A stretch of DNA of 64,000 nucleotides. Source: Promerops cafer (lineage: Eukaryota > Chordata > Aves > Passeriformes > Nectariniidae). Under the pieces are notes generated by a model. It had not been told where the DNA came from. It did no database searches and saw nothing but the letters and a program-made list of their open reading frames with translations. A program made the translations under genes and the position numbers. Numbering within the stretch: the stretch's first letter is position 1; every line of letters starts with the position of its first letter. The stretch lies in the NCBI GenBank assembly GCA_013398275.1, contig VZSE01005023.1, forward strand, positions 496,001 to 560,000. The letters run 5' to 3'. This document shows, in pieces, positions 1-14,012 of this stretch.

Positions 1-1555
1 CAGCTCACCTCTCAGGCAAGCCTGAAGCACATGCCTGCACTGAATTTCAAACTCAGTCTGTTTTGACCCGTTATGGTTTCCATGAAAAGCATTCTTGCCA
101 TATAAGCTGATTTCAGAAGCCTGCTACTCTTGATAACCTTTAATGTTTAGGACACAAAAAAGAAACATTTACTTCCAGATTTCTAAAGCTCTAATTAGAG
201 ACGACCTAGGAATGCAACACTTAAAAAATTAGATGTTTCTGAGTATCCACTTTTCATCACAAACCACTGAGTCACATTTAGCTCTCATTTACAAACATTC
301 TACATAAATGATTCATTGAAGTTGTCTGCATATAAATATTGAACTTTTGTTTTCAAAACCAAGTTTTCCCCACTCCCCAAACCATGTGTATCCCAAATAC
401 ATGATCCTGAGCTGCGACTAGTCTCCTGGATCACAGCGGCCAACATGTTCTCTTGATAAATCTGATTTCAGTTTTTGATTGCAAAAAAACCCAAACAAAC
501 CCTGAAAGCTGTTTGGATTGAAAACTATTTATAGCTCATTCTGTTTCAAGTAGAAACTCACTGGAGGACATCCGTAGCAGGGACGGTTCAGTGCAGTCCT
601 CAGAGGAAAAACATGGGATAAAGCCATAAGCTGTAGCCCGTGATCACGCTGCAGCTCTCCTCCTGTGAAGCCTTAGGAAAAGGCTTTTGAAGAGCAGATC
701 ACATATCATGATTCTTTGCTTAAAAGAGTCTCTGCACAGACCAGAATACCTCAGCACCCTGTGTGGTGTGTCAGTATAATCATGCTATATCCACATAAGC
801 TGAACAGAGTTTATGTTTGATTATAGTTATATCTGAAATGCATTAAAACTGTGGCTTGCTGCCTGAGTCCACACCATGCATTCATATCATCTCTGCCAAA
901 GTGTGCAGCCACAGATGCATCTCAATTCCAGTAAGCGACATTTAGACACCTGCTGAACATGGGAAGAATGCCTGAGCCTCGAAGCCCATTGCTACTGTGA
1001 ATGAAAGAACATTTGCCATCTCAGAAATTAGCTGCCTTTGAAGACAGCACGTCCAGATGCAATGACATCTGTAGCTGCTGAGTCCACACCAAAGGCAGCA
1101 ATGGAACCAAGGGCAAGTATTTTTTACTGTGGTATTTGATCCAGTTTTCCAAGTTATCACAGATTAAAGAAATGTGTACATTTTGAAAAAAAAAAAATCC
1201 ATCATCTCAGATGGTTACTAAAAGACAGATATAGTGAAGTTAAAACAAAACAAAACAAAAATCCCAACCCCTACACAAAGTATTAAGTATCTAAAACAGA
1301 ATTTAGTGGATTTTAAGCCTTTCAACCAGAAGACAGTCCAAAATCTCCTGATCAATCTTAAGCCTGGAGACACCAAAAATTTGTTTGAATTTTAAGATTG
1401 TCTAAGAGAATTGCCGAGAGTTCTGAACATGCCCAGGACTCTCTGTTAGCCAGCACTGACCCTTTGGCTGAGCTCCTCATGTTTGCCAAACCAGGCACCA
1501 TTGCTTGAAGGTGCCTGGAAATGCAGGCGTGATAAACACACGATAAGCACACAGG

Positions 1556-1715
1556 AACACAGAGTCACAGAATCAGGACAGCCTGGGTCAGAAGGACCAT
1601 TAAAGGTCATCTAGTTCCAATGCCTCTGCCACAGACAGGGTCACCTTTCAGTAGACCAGGTTGCTCAGAGTTCCATCCAGCCTGCCCTTGAAACATGACT
1701 ACACTTTGGCATCCA
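1556..1715 (-). mobile_element. CR1 LINE 3' end fragment
   Basis: The plus strand reads as the reverse complement of a CR1 3' end. It starts with ACAGAGTCACAGAATC, a relic of the 8-bp terminal repeat that closes CR1 elements. It continues with GAAGGACCATTAAAGGTCATCTAG and an interval matching the CR1 3' UTR up to about 1715. The element is therefore on the minus strand, severely 5'-truncated as is usual for CR1, and diverged. It lies in ZNF804B intron 1 in the same orientation as the gene. Confidence 0.85.
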
Positions 1716-2094
1716 GAAACACAGAGAGAGAAGGAAAGCTTTTATGGACTCCAATGGTTAAAAAACTTGCCAGAAATTGTGAGCAGTGTGTTTTGTGTCC
1801 TTCTAACTGACCAAATCCCAAACCTAGTCTACAGCTTCCCACAAGTGCTCTAAGCATCACACAGATGTTTGTACTTTAGGATTTTTTCACCTTTTTTCTT
1901 TCAAAATCTTAGGAACACTGTGAAAATGGGAAAGCTAGATGATGATTGCTGAATTTCTTCATCTCTAAAAGCACACATGTACCTAATTCACAGAGGCACT
2001 GCAGGAATGCATTACTTAAAGCATCCTGAACAGGCAAGAGCAGTATAAATGACAAGTACTGTTACTACTACTAGCAGCAATAATAATGACACTT

Positions 2095-2265
2095 GACACT
2101 AGTATACTGCCTTTCATCTGAGAATCCCAAAGCACTTTACAGAAATCAATTATAAAGATGCTGTGAGGTGAGTAAGTATGATCTACCTTTTATAGACGAT
2201 GAAACACAGGCTCATATCGGTTAATTGAATTGCTAAAGTTATCCAGGAGGCAGGCATAGAACCAC
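2095..2265 (+). mobile_element. MIR-like ancient SINE relic
   Basis: The stretch has the order of blocks typical of the amniote MIR family core and tail: CCCAAAGCACTTTACA, then GTGAGGTGAGTAAGTAT, then a degraded 'ttttacagatgaggaaactgaggc' block (ttttatagacgatgaaacacaggc), then a decayed 'aagg-tcacacag' region and GGCAGGCATAGAACC. Divergence is high, as expected for a relic that predates the bird lineage. The family name is from memory; a repeat-library search would settle it. Confidence 0.6.
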
Positions 2266-5200
2266 AATAGATAGTGCACATAAGACCTCCTCTGTCATCT
2301 CTACCAGGAGTTCTTTCCAATGTGTCACCTATTTGCTCTCACTTATCGTTTTTGTGAGCTCTCTTCAACAAGTAGTTTTCATTACTTTTCCTATCATTAT
2401 GAATAACAGAATTAAGGATATCATGCTAGAAAATACACCCCTGTCTTTTCATTTCCAGGATAGGTGTCTTTTAGCATTACATGAACAATCCATTTACATG
2501 TTGTAATGCTCATTAATATTTACTCTCTTTTTTTTTTACTGTTTTGGAGAAGAAATAAAGTATAGCCTATCACAACAAAAAAAATATTCTGGTAGATTTT
2601 ACAAAACCATTCCCTTACTCTCATGCAAACACTACAAAATCTAACTACTTTCTCTTTTGCCAACTGATTAAAAGAGAGAAGTTTTTTTTTTTACTAACAT
2701 AAAATGATTCCTATATGGTCAGGAACAATCACATGCTACCATTCCATATGATCTCACCCAGAAAGCTGCTCAAAGACACTCCCTGTTAAATGCACCTGCA
2801 CAAGTGAATCCCACCTGCAACTGCAACTTCTGGGTTCAAGCACAGCCTCAGGATGAGGGACCTGTGCTGAAAGGCCCCAGCCTGGAACTGCACCTCGCCT
2901 TGTAAACTGAAAACAGTTGATTTAAGATTGACTGCTCACAATAACTATTTTGAATAATAAATAACAATATCAGTGAGCTACCAATTTTAGATTGTCCTGA
3001 GCTTAATACAGGTGACTAACACCAAGTTCTGCCAGAATTTTCTCCTTCATTAAGGTTGACGTATTATTATTTTTTTCAAAAGTCAAGTACCAGCTAGACA
3101 TATAGGGGCACAAGTTTCACTGACTGGAAAAGGAAAAAACCTCATTAAAATTTTCAGATCTAAGATGTGTCAAGTGAAGTACAGATATGCTACAAGTGGA
3201 CCCAGGCAAAAATTACTGTCACTGTTCTCATAATATTAATGTGATAAATTTTTAGTCTTGTTAATACTAACATAAAATGAATGCATAGAAATGTAATATA
3301 CATTTTTAATTTAAACATTAATTTCCCCACACACATTCCTTTCCTCTCCAGTAACAGTATCACATTTTATCAGGAGAATACCAGATCACATCTTCTCTAG
3401 CTTCAGTGAAAATGTACTTTCCTCTGTTTTTATATCTTGTAAAGACATCAGCAGTATTTAGATATTGTGGCTGAGAAACTGGATCATGTTAAGTGCCTAT
3501 GTGCACATGCACATTAATCTCCCCTGACTTCAGGGAGTGTCCTTTTACTTTCTGCAAGCAGTTCATTAACAGGACGTAAACGGCCGCCTCCATTTGCCTC
3601 TCACTTCCCTTCAAGATCAATGGAGGAGCTGCCCAACTACTGCTGCTGCTGCATCATGCAGCCCTGTCTGCACAGGTGCTCTTGGGAAGGGGACATGGTC
3701 ATCTTTGCCTTTTGCCTCCTTCCTTTCCTGATGTCCTGCTCTTTGTCCTTCTCTGTCACTCGCTGTGGGTGTACACCCTGCACCGACCCAGCACGCAGCG
3801 AGCGCTAAGAGCAAAGCACATTGGAGCTCCCCAGGAGCAACCAGGGAGACATATGGACACCATTCCTCCACACAGCATTCATTGGAACCTTGCTTTCCCC
3901 CTGACTTTCCCTCTTCCATGCTTGCTGAATGTATTTTTACCATATTACTGCATAAATACAGAGGGAAAGGAAGGTGGCCAAACGTCCACAAGATTTCTCA
4001 TATTCTGTGAAAACACTACGTGTCCTACTCCTGTCCTCAGGCTGCAGTAAGGGAAGCTAAAATCAAGTTTAGGTTCAAAGCTCTTTCTGCCATAGAACAT
4101 TCAGCAACTTTAATTCAAGCTGACTTAGCATGGGAAGTGTACATGTGAAAAAGACATTATTCTCTCTTCATGAGAGAACACAGCAACCCTATTTCAACAA
4201 TCGGCCAAAAGAAGCTGGCCTAAATTTTGAGCTAAAACTGCCATCATTTTGACCCTTCCTTCTTTTGAGAGAAAAAAAGGAAAAAAATAAAGTAGTTGCA
4301 AAAATCTCTTTATTAAGGATAAAGAGAAATAGTCAGTTATTGGTCACAAAAACTCTCAATAAATTAATTAACCAATCTCTGCAGGGAGTTAAGCTTGTTC
4401 AGTTTTCAAAAATGACAAAATATTAGCAAAGGCACTGCAGTCCTTAATAGCACTATTATGGATAATGTTTGGTGTGCTAACAATACCAACTGCCCAAACA
4501 CACACTCTTTAATAGCCCAACCATCCTGAGTAAAAACTCACATCACTTACAATATCCTGTGTAATCCCAAATTTTCCATGTTTTAAATCCAGTACCTTCC
4601 AATACCCTCACATTTAAATGCATGTAAATCTTTGAAATCAACTTGTATTAAGTTTTATACATTTCTAAATTTCAAAAGACAAAGTTCTGCTGTTGATTCT
4701 GAACATTGGATTACAGCTTCTAACCTTTCTGTAGGAGAAATCTAATTATACATCAGATCACATTCAAAACACAAGCCCCATTTAGCTTCCTTTAAAGGCA
4801 TTTCAGCCTTAATAGCTCAGCCCAAAAGATCATTTAAAATTAACTCAGCTATACAACCACTTATGTTAACCTTGTTTGCTGTTAAGCCAAACCTGATAGA
4901 AACTCAGTAGTCCCCAATTACCACTCTCTAACACAGATAATATAATGACCCAAAAATAATCCGACTGAATTTCTGTTTCAGAACATAATTATAGGATTGC
5001 AAATGTATTCTTTCTCCATGAAAATAAAAAATGCTGTGACAAATTTTGTATTATATTCTTTATGGAGGAACTTGAAGCATTCCTTATTTGCCATTGTTTT
5101 TTGTTAATATGCTATGCCTATATTTATTTAATAACATGGGGTTTTATACAACTAGAAAAAAATCAAGACCTTTATGTGCCAATCATAAACCAAAATAACA

Positions 5201-8200
5201 CCAAGAAATCTTCTCAACTTCAACATATGCAGGATCAAGCCCTGAACTGACATTATCCATCACTCTGTGTGCATAACACAAAATTAATTTGATATTTTAT
5301 GTTTTTACTTGTGGTTGTATTTACTCTTCAATCCCCTTAGGAGCATAAAACGTTCATAGAATGAGTAAGATGTGCCACTGCATATGGCAGAGTAATTGCA
5401 TGGGAGCCAGGATTCTCTATAAACATTTTTTTCAAGAGATTTTGCTGAAAATCACGGAAGTCGAACTCAGTGAAACTCCTTGAAAGAGCTCAGAGAAGCA
5501 CAGATTCATTCCTGTACTGGTTACGGGGTAAATAATGTACCTTTCTGACCTCTTGCTGTGTAAAATGCCAGCCCTCGGTGCAGGGATGAAGCAGCGACCT
5601 GCTGCTGCCTTCTTGTCCCCAGCCTGCCATCAGCACTTGAGCACCAGTGACACTTTGCCAATATTAACAAATGGCTCAGACATAAATTATTGCACATGCC
5701 TGCCTAAAAACCACGCTTCCTAGGGACATACCTACCATGAAAAGTTGTGGTCCTGCAACTAGAAAAGATATTGATTCATTCCCTCCTTTACTCAAAACCA
5801 TTCCCAGCACCATACCTGAAGAGAGGAACTCTTTTTTTCCCTGACAAAAGCTGCATTTTTTCAACATGTAGTTTGTGATAAACACACTCCTGGTGATAAG
5901 AGAGCGACAGTTTGTAGTTTACACACACTAATAAAAACACTGGAATTACAGTCATGCAGGGGAGGCAGTTCACCCATCTGCATACTAAAACCAATCCTAC
6001 TTCCATCACATTGCCTGTAACCTACACATGCACACAGAGTAAATACACATAAATTAACTAAAATCCCATATAATCTGTATCTGTATTTCAGTTGCTTTGG
6101 GGGTGGGATTAAACCAGTGCCAGAAGGCTAAATGTCACAGTGAAAGAGCTGACTTGATTTCCAGCTGCAGTTGTGGACTAATTCATTAACCACCTACGGG
6201 GAGAGCAAAAATATCCTCATTCAAAATTGCCAAAATTCTGCTTTCCAAACCTTTTACTTCTTTGTGTCAATTATTTTAGATCTGCTATCATGTTGCAGAC
6301 CTTTGGCCATGGATGAATAACTTTTCTCTAGCTTGCTAGCATTATGAAAACTAAACCAATGAAAAAAAAAATACTTTTTCCCATATTTTGCTTCCCCTTT
6401 TTTTTTCACTTTCCCAAGGCAGTTCTTCACATCAACCCCTGGCTGCTGAACCATGATGAACTCCAAGTACATCTCTGTCAAGATGAGCAACCCTTATCTT
6501 CACCATTCCATCCTCATTATTCTCACACTGGTTCCCTCCTGAACTTTAGGACAGAGAGCGCTGTCTTGTAGGTACCACAGTGCACATCTGTAACTCTGCT
6601 AGGAGATGTACCAAGAGATGGGCCAGCAGAAAGTCATCATATAAATCCACCCCAGCTGGAGAAACTGAAGCAGTCTCACAAACCCTCTGGCATACCCACA
6701 GATGTCATTTTCCCAGACTTAGAATCACACTGGAAATATTTACCACCTTCAGGTAGTAGACCAAGACAACTAGATCTCTGACCTGCTGAATGGTGCCATC
6801 AATGACACGAAAGCAGTAAGACCTCCCAAAGGTGGATCCCTTTTGTCCAGCAAAGCACCCTGTGACCTGCAGTCACACAGATTCCCACAGCATTCCTGGT
6901 GTGCACTCACCTGCACGATTGAAACAGCACAGTGACTCTCTAGTCCTGGGAAGAAACACATCTTACATGGAAATAAATGCCAGCCCTCCTGTTTTAACAG
7001 AGGACAGGATCTCACCCAAGCCACTAAAGAGCAGGATTCTTCCTCAAGCAGCTGTACAGATAATGACTGTTGGCAAGTTTCTGGTACATATTATATTGGA
7101 GGAAATTAATAGCATTGCAACACTGAAATTAAAGGAAAATAAACAAACAAAAATCCCTAACAGGGCAGCTAAACATACAAACTCTACAAATTCTTTATTT
7201 TTACTAATAAAGGATAATGCATTAGATTTCAAATGAAACCTGAAAATTACACTTGTCCTTCATAAGAAACTAATCACTTCACTAGGCCAACAGCTGAGGT
7301 TAACTGGTTGACTAGCCTAGTCACTCACTCAGGCACAAAAATTGTAACAGCAGAGAACTGGAGATTAGTTTAATGTCAAGGTATTAAGATAATACTTAGT
7401 AAGATTAGGATTAATATTAGCTAATATTGAGATATTAAGTCTGACCACTAATTCACATTTCAAGAATGCACTGCTCTGCATTTCTAATCCAGAAAAAGTT
7501 GCAACTGATTTCTGTGGAGCTTTTTCTCTTCTGGAAAGATAAGAAGTGATTTATATGTGACTTTTACTAAGATCTGATTTATTTCAACCAGAAATCTGGA
7601 TCCTAAGAGTAAGGGGCCCCAATGTTACTATGATGAGCCTCTAAAATATCTAGTATAACACCATCCCACAGTGAATAACCCATAATTGTCCTTCTTAATG
7701 AACACCTACCTTGTGTGAGGATAAGGAATGTGGCAGCAAGTTCTGAGTCAAACTGTGTGTGTTATCTCAGGGAAGTGTGCAAATCAAAGATGTGCTCCAT
7801 ACAGAGAAAGGTGTTATATTAACTGCTTGAATACATTTGCTATAGCATTATGGTTTGTATTTAACCAGCATTGTTTGTGTTTCAGTAATACAGAAAAGAC
7901 AGTACTTTATAGAGTCCATCAAAAATATATGAGGTTTTATGTTTGGAGCACAGTTGCATTTTCCTTCTAATTGAAATTCTGTGAGTGGATCACAGTGATG
8001 CTTCCACCCTGGAGGTCCTAGCAACTAGTATTCACTAACTTTAGCCACATTACTTACTGAACAAAATCTAAATAAAATCTGAGGACCAAATCCTGCTGGC
8101 ATAAAACAGCCTTAGAAAATGCAATCAATTTAAAAGATTGATTTACACAAGCTAAAATTCTACCCTGAACAGTCACTGTGCAGGTCTGCTTCCTGTGAAT

Positions 8201-11200
8201 TTTAAGAATTCTTGAAGAAACTACAGAAAGTACTCCAACAAGCTCATTATGATTTACCAATACTCTCTCATCTGCTCTTTATCTTTGAAGTTTGCTGCCT
8301 GAATGGTGAAGCTGAACTTTCTCTCCTCCACTCAGCATATGCATATCACATTTACTGGGAATCCTCCTGTCAGCAGCACAAAACAGATTTATAATGGGAT
8401 CTGTGAGGAAATCCACCCACTTCATCGGATCCAACCACCAGATTGCTGTCAGGAGATCCAGCCACTACCCTTCAATCTTCAGAAGTTCCATCACCCCAAG
8501 ATATTGTCCTATTTTCTGCAGAGCTTGATGGAGCTGGACCCCAGGCTGCACTTTACTAACTGAACAGAACCCAGACATAGGTGCAAGCACTAGTGGTGCC
8601 ATCCAATCTGGTTTTTTCACAATGCTTCCCAAAACAATTTTGACTTATGACACCCACCATTCTCTCAATGCACAGTTGCAGTTTTGGGAACAAACTGGAC
8701 AATGTCTGAGTGGTTTGCCCTGCAGGTGGTTTGCAGTTCCATACACGGGTAGGATTTCAAAGCCAGTTTATAAAAGGAGGCTTTTACCTATCACTGAGCA
8801 GTTCATCAAAGCTGTTAAACTCTCTTGGAATTGAAACTGCATTGATGTTAATGTTTCTGCCCTATCCTAGTTCCCAAACTCTCTCCAAGAAATGTTTGGG
8901 GCAGTGCTACTTGTTCAACGGCACAAACATACTGGAAACAGCACTCACAATTTCATTGATTGACTAAGCTCCAATGCCTGGCATAGTCCATGGTGTTGTT
9001 TACTAATACACACGTGCTGCCTTTGAGGATCTGAGCCTCAGTGCTCTCTGTAGTAAACTCATTTACTTTGCAATTAACCTCCATGTTCACATTTACTATC
9101 CCCCTTCCGTTCCTCTTGCCAGTCACTTCTGAAAACCGAGTCCTCTCCATGCCTGCCAGCTGTAATGCCTACAAGTCTTTGTTCACTGTCCTTCAGAGCA
9201 GAGGCAAGGATTCACATTTTTATTGTTTGCTCTCTTCACTGTGAAGCAGTGTACCATTGCAGTGCTAAATCACTGTATTTGAGGGCTCATTCGTAATATG
9301 CAGATCTTATCAAAATATATTAGTACCATCAAGTAGAAAATTGACACCTTTATGTTTCTTCAGATACCACATATCCTTTTTAACTCTATGAGAGATTTGA
9401 ACCCTACAATTTATCTTATAGTGTGCTGTAATCAGAAGCATCAATCTTTTTAAGGCTGTCTAATGCCTAATGCTTGCAGTCACTATCCTTATTAGCCAGA
9501 GGTTATATGAATAAACATAGAGAAGTACCCTTACAATGATAAAAAGGAACATTTTCTTTTGTATCATAGAACTTGAGCAGACATGCCTTTTTCTGTAGGA
9601 AGAGGCTCAGAAGTCTTTAAGTATTTAAAACACTTCAGCATAAGGTGCTACAATTACTTAATCAGTTATTACTCTTAAAAGGCCTTCAGGAAGCTCATTA
9701 GGATTTCTATAATGGCTCCCAGGCAAGCAGAAGGTCAAGATCTGAACTTTACCTGAGCAGACATAGGAAGAGAGGCTGTCAGTGATTCATCAGTTCATGG
9801 TGATCTCACATGCTGATTATTTTGCTATGTTTGGGGGCATGGTTTGGGGTGGCTTGGGGTTGCTGAGTTTGGGATTTTTTTTTTTAAATTATCAAAGGTT
9901 ATTGTATTGCCTGGTACAATAATAAATCACAGCAGTTAAAATAGTTTTTAAAATTACATATTTCGAGCACTTTTTAAATCATAATTTTGCTCTTCAGACA
10001 GTGCTAGTCAGAACACCAGGAAAAAATATTACTACAAGATATGTTTTGGGAAATGTTTGTGCTAAGGAACTGTATTTCGGTAGAGAGAAAAGGTGTTCAA
10101 TGTCCTTATTACTGAAGTTTACAGATGAACCCAAGATTTAAAAAGAAAGGCCTTGAAAACTGTTTTTCTACTGGAATATTTCTAAGCGTACATATTCATC
10201 AATCCTCATTTGCTATAGCTTAAAGAGCAAGTCTTCTGAGAATACACAGTGGAAACAAAACAGTTTTGCTGTAGATTTTAAACACATTTCTCTGCCTTTG
10301 GTTTTCATTGACTGTGAAGATTGTGCAAGCTCTGTTAAGTTATTCTGTAAACTTGCTTAAATCCCTTTCAAGGAAAGGAACTCTCTAACTTCTTTCAATT
10401 TGCTGTTTATAATGATCTTTACTGATGAAAGCTGTCATGTATGCAAATCAGCATAAATATTTAAAGGCTGATTCCACAACCCACAGATATCAAATTCAAT
10501 CACCTGCAATGTCAGTGATTCTTTAAGGTGAAGAAATAACAATATCAACAGCAGATAGCTGTCAAAAGAAAGAAAAAAAAACCAATTAATTTATTTTCTC
10601 TATTATCCTTTCTTCATTAAAAGTAATAACATGGCATATGGATACAACCCTCTATTTCAAGTCATCATATCTTCTTTATATAATAAAAAGCCTAGTGCAC
10701 AGATTTATTAACCTAGTCAAAATGAAAGGCCTATCTTTCTCCACCAAGTGTTATCATTTTCAAATAAGACGTGTCCTCTAGGAAATAAATTTGAAGGCCA
10801 TTTTTTGTTTATTTTTTTTCAGGCAGGGTTTACTTTTGAGATAAATAACCACAATATTGGATCTGTATTTTTGTAAGTTTAACTTATAAAAGATGCTTAT
10901 AATAATGCTAAGCAATAAAACATATCTATTTTGCTGTATATATACACAATAAAAATCTCCTGTTGCACATGGTATAGAATACATTGGTTTTAAATAGGTC
11001 TTCAGCAGAAGATGAACAAAGTATAAAATCAGCAATTTTACATATTCAATACTTATTTCAATGTAATTTTTGGTTTATAGGATGTGAATGCATCTGCAGC
11101 GAAGAACACAAATCTGTGATTTTTCCATTATTAGTCATCACAAAAATTTATCACTCACTCCCAGAAAAAGAACTTTTTGAAAGTGATGCTTATTTGTGAA

Positions 11201-12892
11201 TAAGCAGTGTCTCCAGCATTGTTCCTTATATTGCCTTTTTTCCGTATTTAATAGCCAAGGCTATATCTATCATTCAAATGAAAATTGAAATCTTTGTATG
11301 TAGTACCAACCTGATTTTCATTTGTCCGACTAAACTATTTTTTCATATGGGTTTTGCTATCTTCTCTTTAAAGTGAAGTAAGTGTATATTGAAACATTAC
11401 AGAAGGGAAAAAATGCTAGTTCCCACCCTGCAGATGTATACAACGAAGCAGCCTTGGACTTCTATACAGGAAGAGCAGTAGTACAGCTTTGTAAGGACAG
11501 CAGTTAAGCATTCAGACAGCTTGGAGAAGCTGCCTATGTATTCAGTGACATTTATGGGATGTTTATTTATTATTTGGTACACACAAACTACTTGCATGCA
11601 CATCACCTTGTGAGTTTGTTTCCCATGGGGACCTATACAATTTTTTTTTTAGTTTAATTTCCTGAACTAGTCCTCAGTAGCTATGTGACAGTTTCTGATC
11701 CCTGCCCATCAGACCAGGCAGGCACTCCCCATGTTGAGATAACTCTCTTCCTCTCAGCTGCTGTTTGGCACAGACCTGTGGCCACGTGGGTTGTGGGAAT
11801 CCTGGATATTGTGTTCCTACACCATAATTCCTCCTGGCACAGAGGAGACATCAGTGCAGCATCTGGAAGTAAGCAGTGCCTTTCCCACACTGAGAAATCC
11901 TTGTTATCATCCAGTCCACCGACCACTCGCCTCAGCCAGCATTTGGATCACAACATTCACCAAGCAACTGATGCAAGGATCCTGCAGAGTCATCCTCTGT
12001 CAACCTGCAATGCATCACCAGAGGCTTCCTGCAGTCAAAGACAAGGGCTCAAGAGCAGGCTCAATACATCAAGATCATAACTCGGTTTTTCAGTGTCTAA
12101 CAAAGGCTGGCGTAAATATACCCATTCTGCTTCTTCTTAGATCTCCCAATAAAATCCATAGTCAGAGTTTACATGCCTCACAGAAGTCATACTTAAACTG
12201 AAAATGTAATGATTAGCACTGAAGATTGGTTTAGATGAACAATTTGTACTAGTTACTTCTGGAACCGACAAAAGCTAATAAAATTAGAGCTATAAATATC
12301 TGAATATGAAAACTTTCCTTTGGAAAAAAATACTCAGAACACATTAATAACTTAAAGAATTTGCATTTCTAGCAGACTCTCTGATCATAGTATTCATACA
12401 GATTTCATTTATACTTTTAACACCAAAATATAATCTAGCAAATATTTTGCTATCAAAAGGTGTATTTTAGGGAACTCTCTTCTTATACTTTCTAATCTAG
12501 TTTCACAAGCCTTCCTCACATGTTGCAGTCTAAGTTGGAAATGAAGGCTGCAGATTTACAGCTGATTACAACTGAGAGTGTTCTCAAAGACACCAAATAC
12601 ATATCTCCAGTTCAGTCTGAGTGGAATATTGATAGAATATTTCTGTTGACACAAATGCACTAAATCTGTTTTAGAATGTGTTCTAGGGAAAACATCAATT
12701 GAAAAATTGATATCAACTGGAATTGGTTAATGTATGAATTGTTTCAGAGCTGCATGCAATCTCCCAGCAATAGTTCCATTTCTTTACTTGAACCAGCTTG
12801 CCAATTATCATTATGCATAACTATGAAACTGGGACAAAATTTTGATGATGTTTACATCTTATCTAGTATGCACATAAAATTAGACTAGTATT

Positions 12893-12920
12893 AAAAAAAA
12901 AAAAAAAGAAAAAAGAAAAA
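12893..12920. repeat. A-rich tract
   Basis: A run of 15 adenines is followed by AAAAAG-type units to position 12920. No retrotransposon body is evident just upstream, so this is best read as simple low-complexity sequence in the intron. Confidence 0.8.
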
Positions 12921-13849
12921 GCTCTAATTAAAGTGCCTTATGACATTTTGCACAGTGAAGAGCATCTCCAGGTATGTGCACCGACCCCATGACTAATCTT
13001 GATACTTGAGCACTGCAGTTGATTGGACAAGACAAGAAGTGATATGTGCCCACACAAAATACAGAAATGCAGGCCTGAACTTTAGATATCTGGATCTAAT
13101 GTTGCAGTAGCCATATCACCTATGCAGATTATCAACATAAATCAAATCATTTTAATACTGTTCATTTAGAGTTTGGAAGGTTCAAAGGCTATGAGCAGAG
13201 CAGGTTAAATCTTCAAAAAACAGTGCTTACAAGTGTCAGTGTGGATGCTAAAAAGTTCTTTTAAAGGATCTTCTTATTGCTATTCAGAAATGTTTACATG
13301 CATAGACTGCTGCATGCACGTATGTTTACAAAATGGCTTATTCTCCAGTGAATTCTTGGGAGGGTCAAACTGGATTTTAATGGTACTGCATGTTATGTTG
13401 GGAATTCTGGTTCCTGCAAATGCATGCATGCATCTGTACTTCTCTTTAACATTAACTTGATGTTGTAATAAATTTAATTTGACCTTTTATGTAAATTATT
13501 CCTAATCCATTTTTTTTACCATGGTAGGTGTACAAAACTTAGATAGTAAGATCCTAACTCTTGAGCTCTAAAAGAAGGTCTACAGCTTCTGCTCTGTTTT
13601 GTAACAAATGTGATACACTGTTTTTCATGGATAGACACATGAAGCAGAAAAACTAAACTCTCACAGTGTACCACAGTGGCATTTTAAAATAAAAGTACTT
13701 CAGCAGGTGGATAAAAACATTTTGAATGTCTATTTTTTCCACAGAAAAAACACAAGTGAGTACAATTACATTTGCAGGTAATGATTGAGTCTTCTAAACT
13801 GATCAGTTGTGACATAATAAAAAGCACTATCCAAGGTTCTTCATGTTAA

Positions 13850-14012
13850 ATGAAAAAAAAAAAAAGCACAAAATAACCCACAAAAACAAAACAAACAACA
13901 ACAAAAAACCCAGCCCAACCCAAACCTAACAAATATAAACAACCCCCCCCCCCAAAAAAACAACCACAAAAAAATCCACCCCAAAAAAACATACCCAAAC
14001 TAAAAACCCCAA
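13850..14012. repeat. A/C-only low-complexity tract
   Basis: About 160 bases are built almost entirely of A and C on the plus strand (units such as AAAAC, AACCC, CAACAACAAA), including 11 consecutive cytosines at 13943-13953 and several A runs. G and T are nearly absent, so the strand asymmetry is extreme. It is not a regular microsatellite because no unit repeats cleanly. A 61-codon frame on the opposite strand is only the translation of this tract. Confidence 0.85.

Noticed and set aside
3617..4050. 124-codon frames on both strands
   Set aside because: Mutually antisense with no motif; includes a short CTG run that extends the frame.
11685..12201. Overlapping plus-strand frames of 131 and 136 codons in a GC-raised patch
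   Set aside because: Two frames are open over the same DNA and a third is open on the other strand, which points to composition rather than coding.
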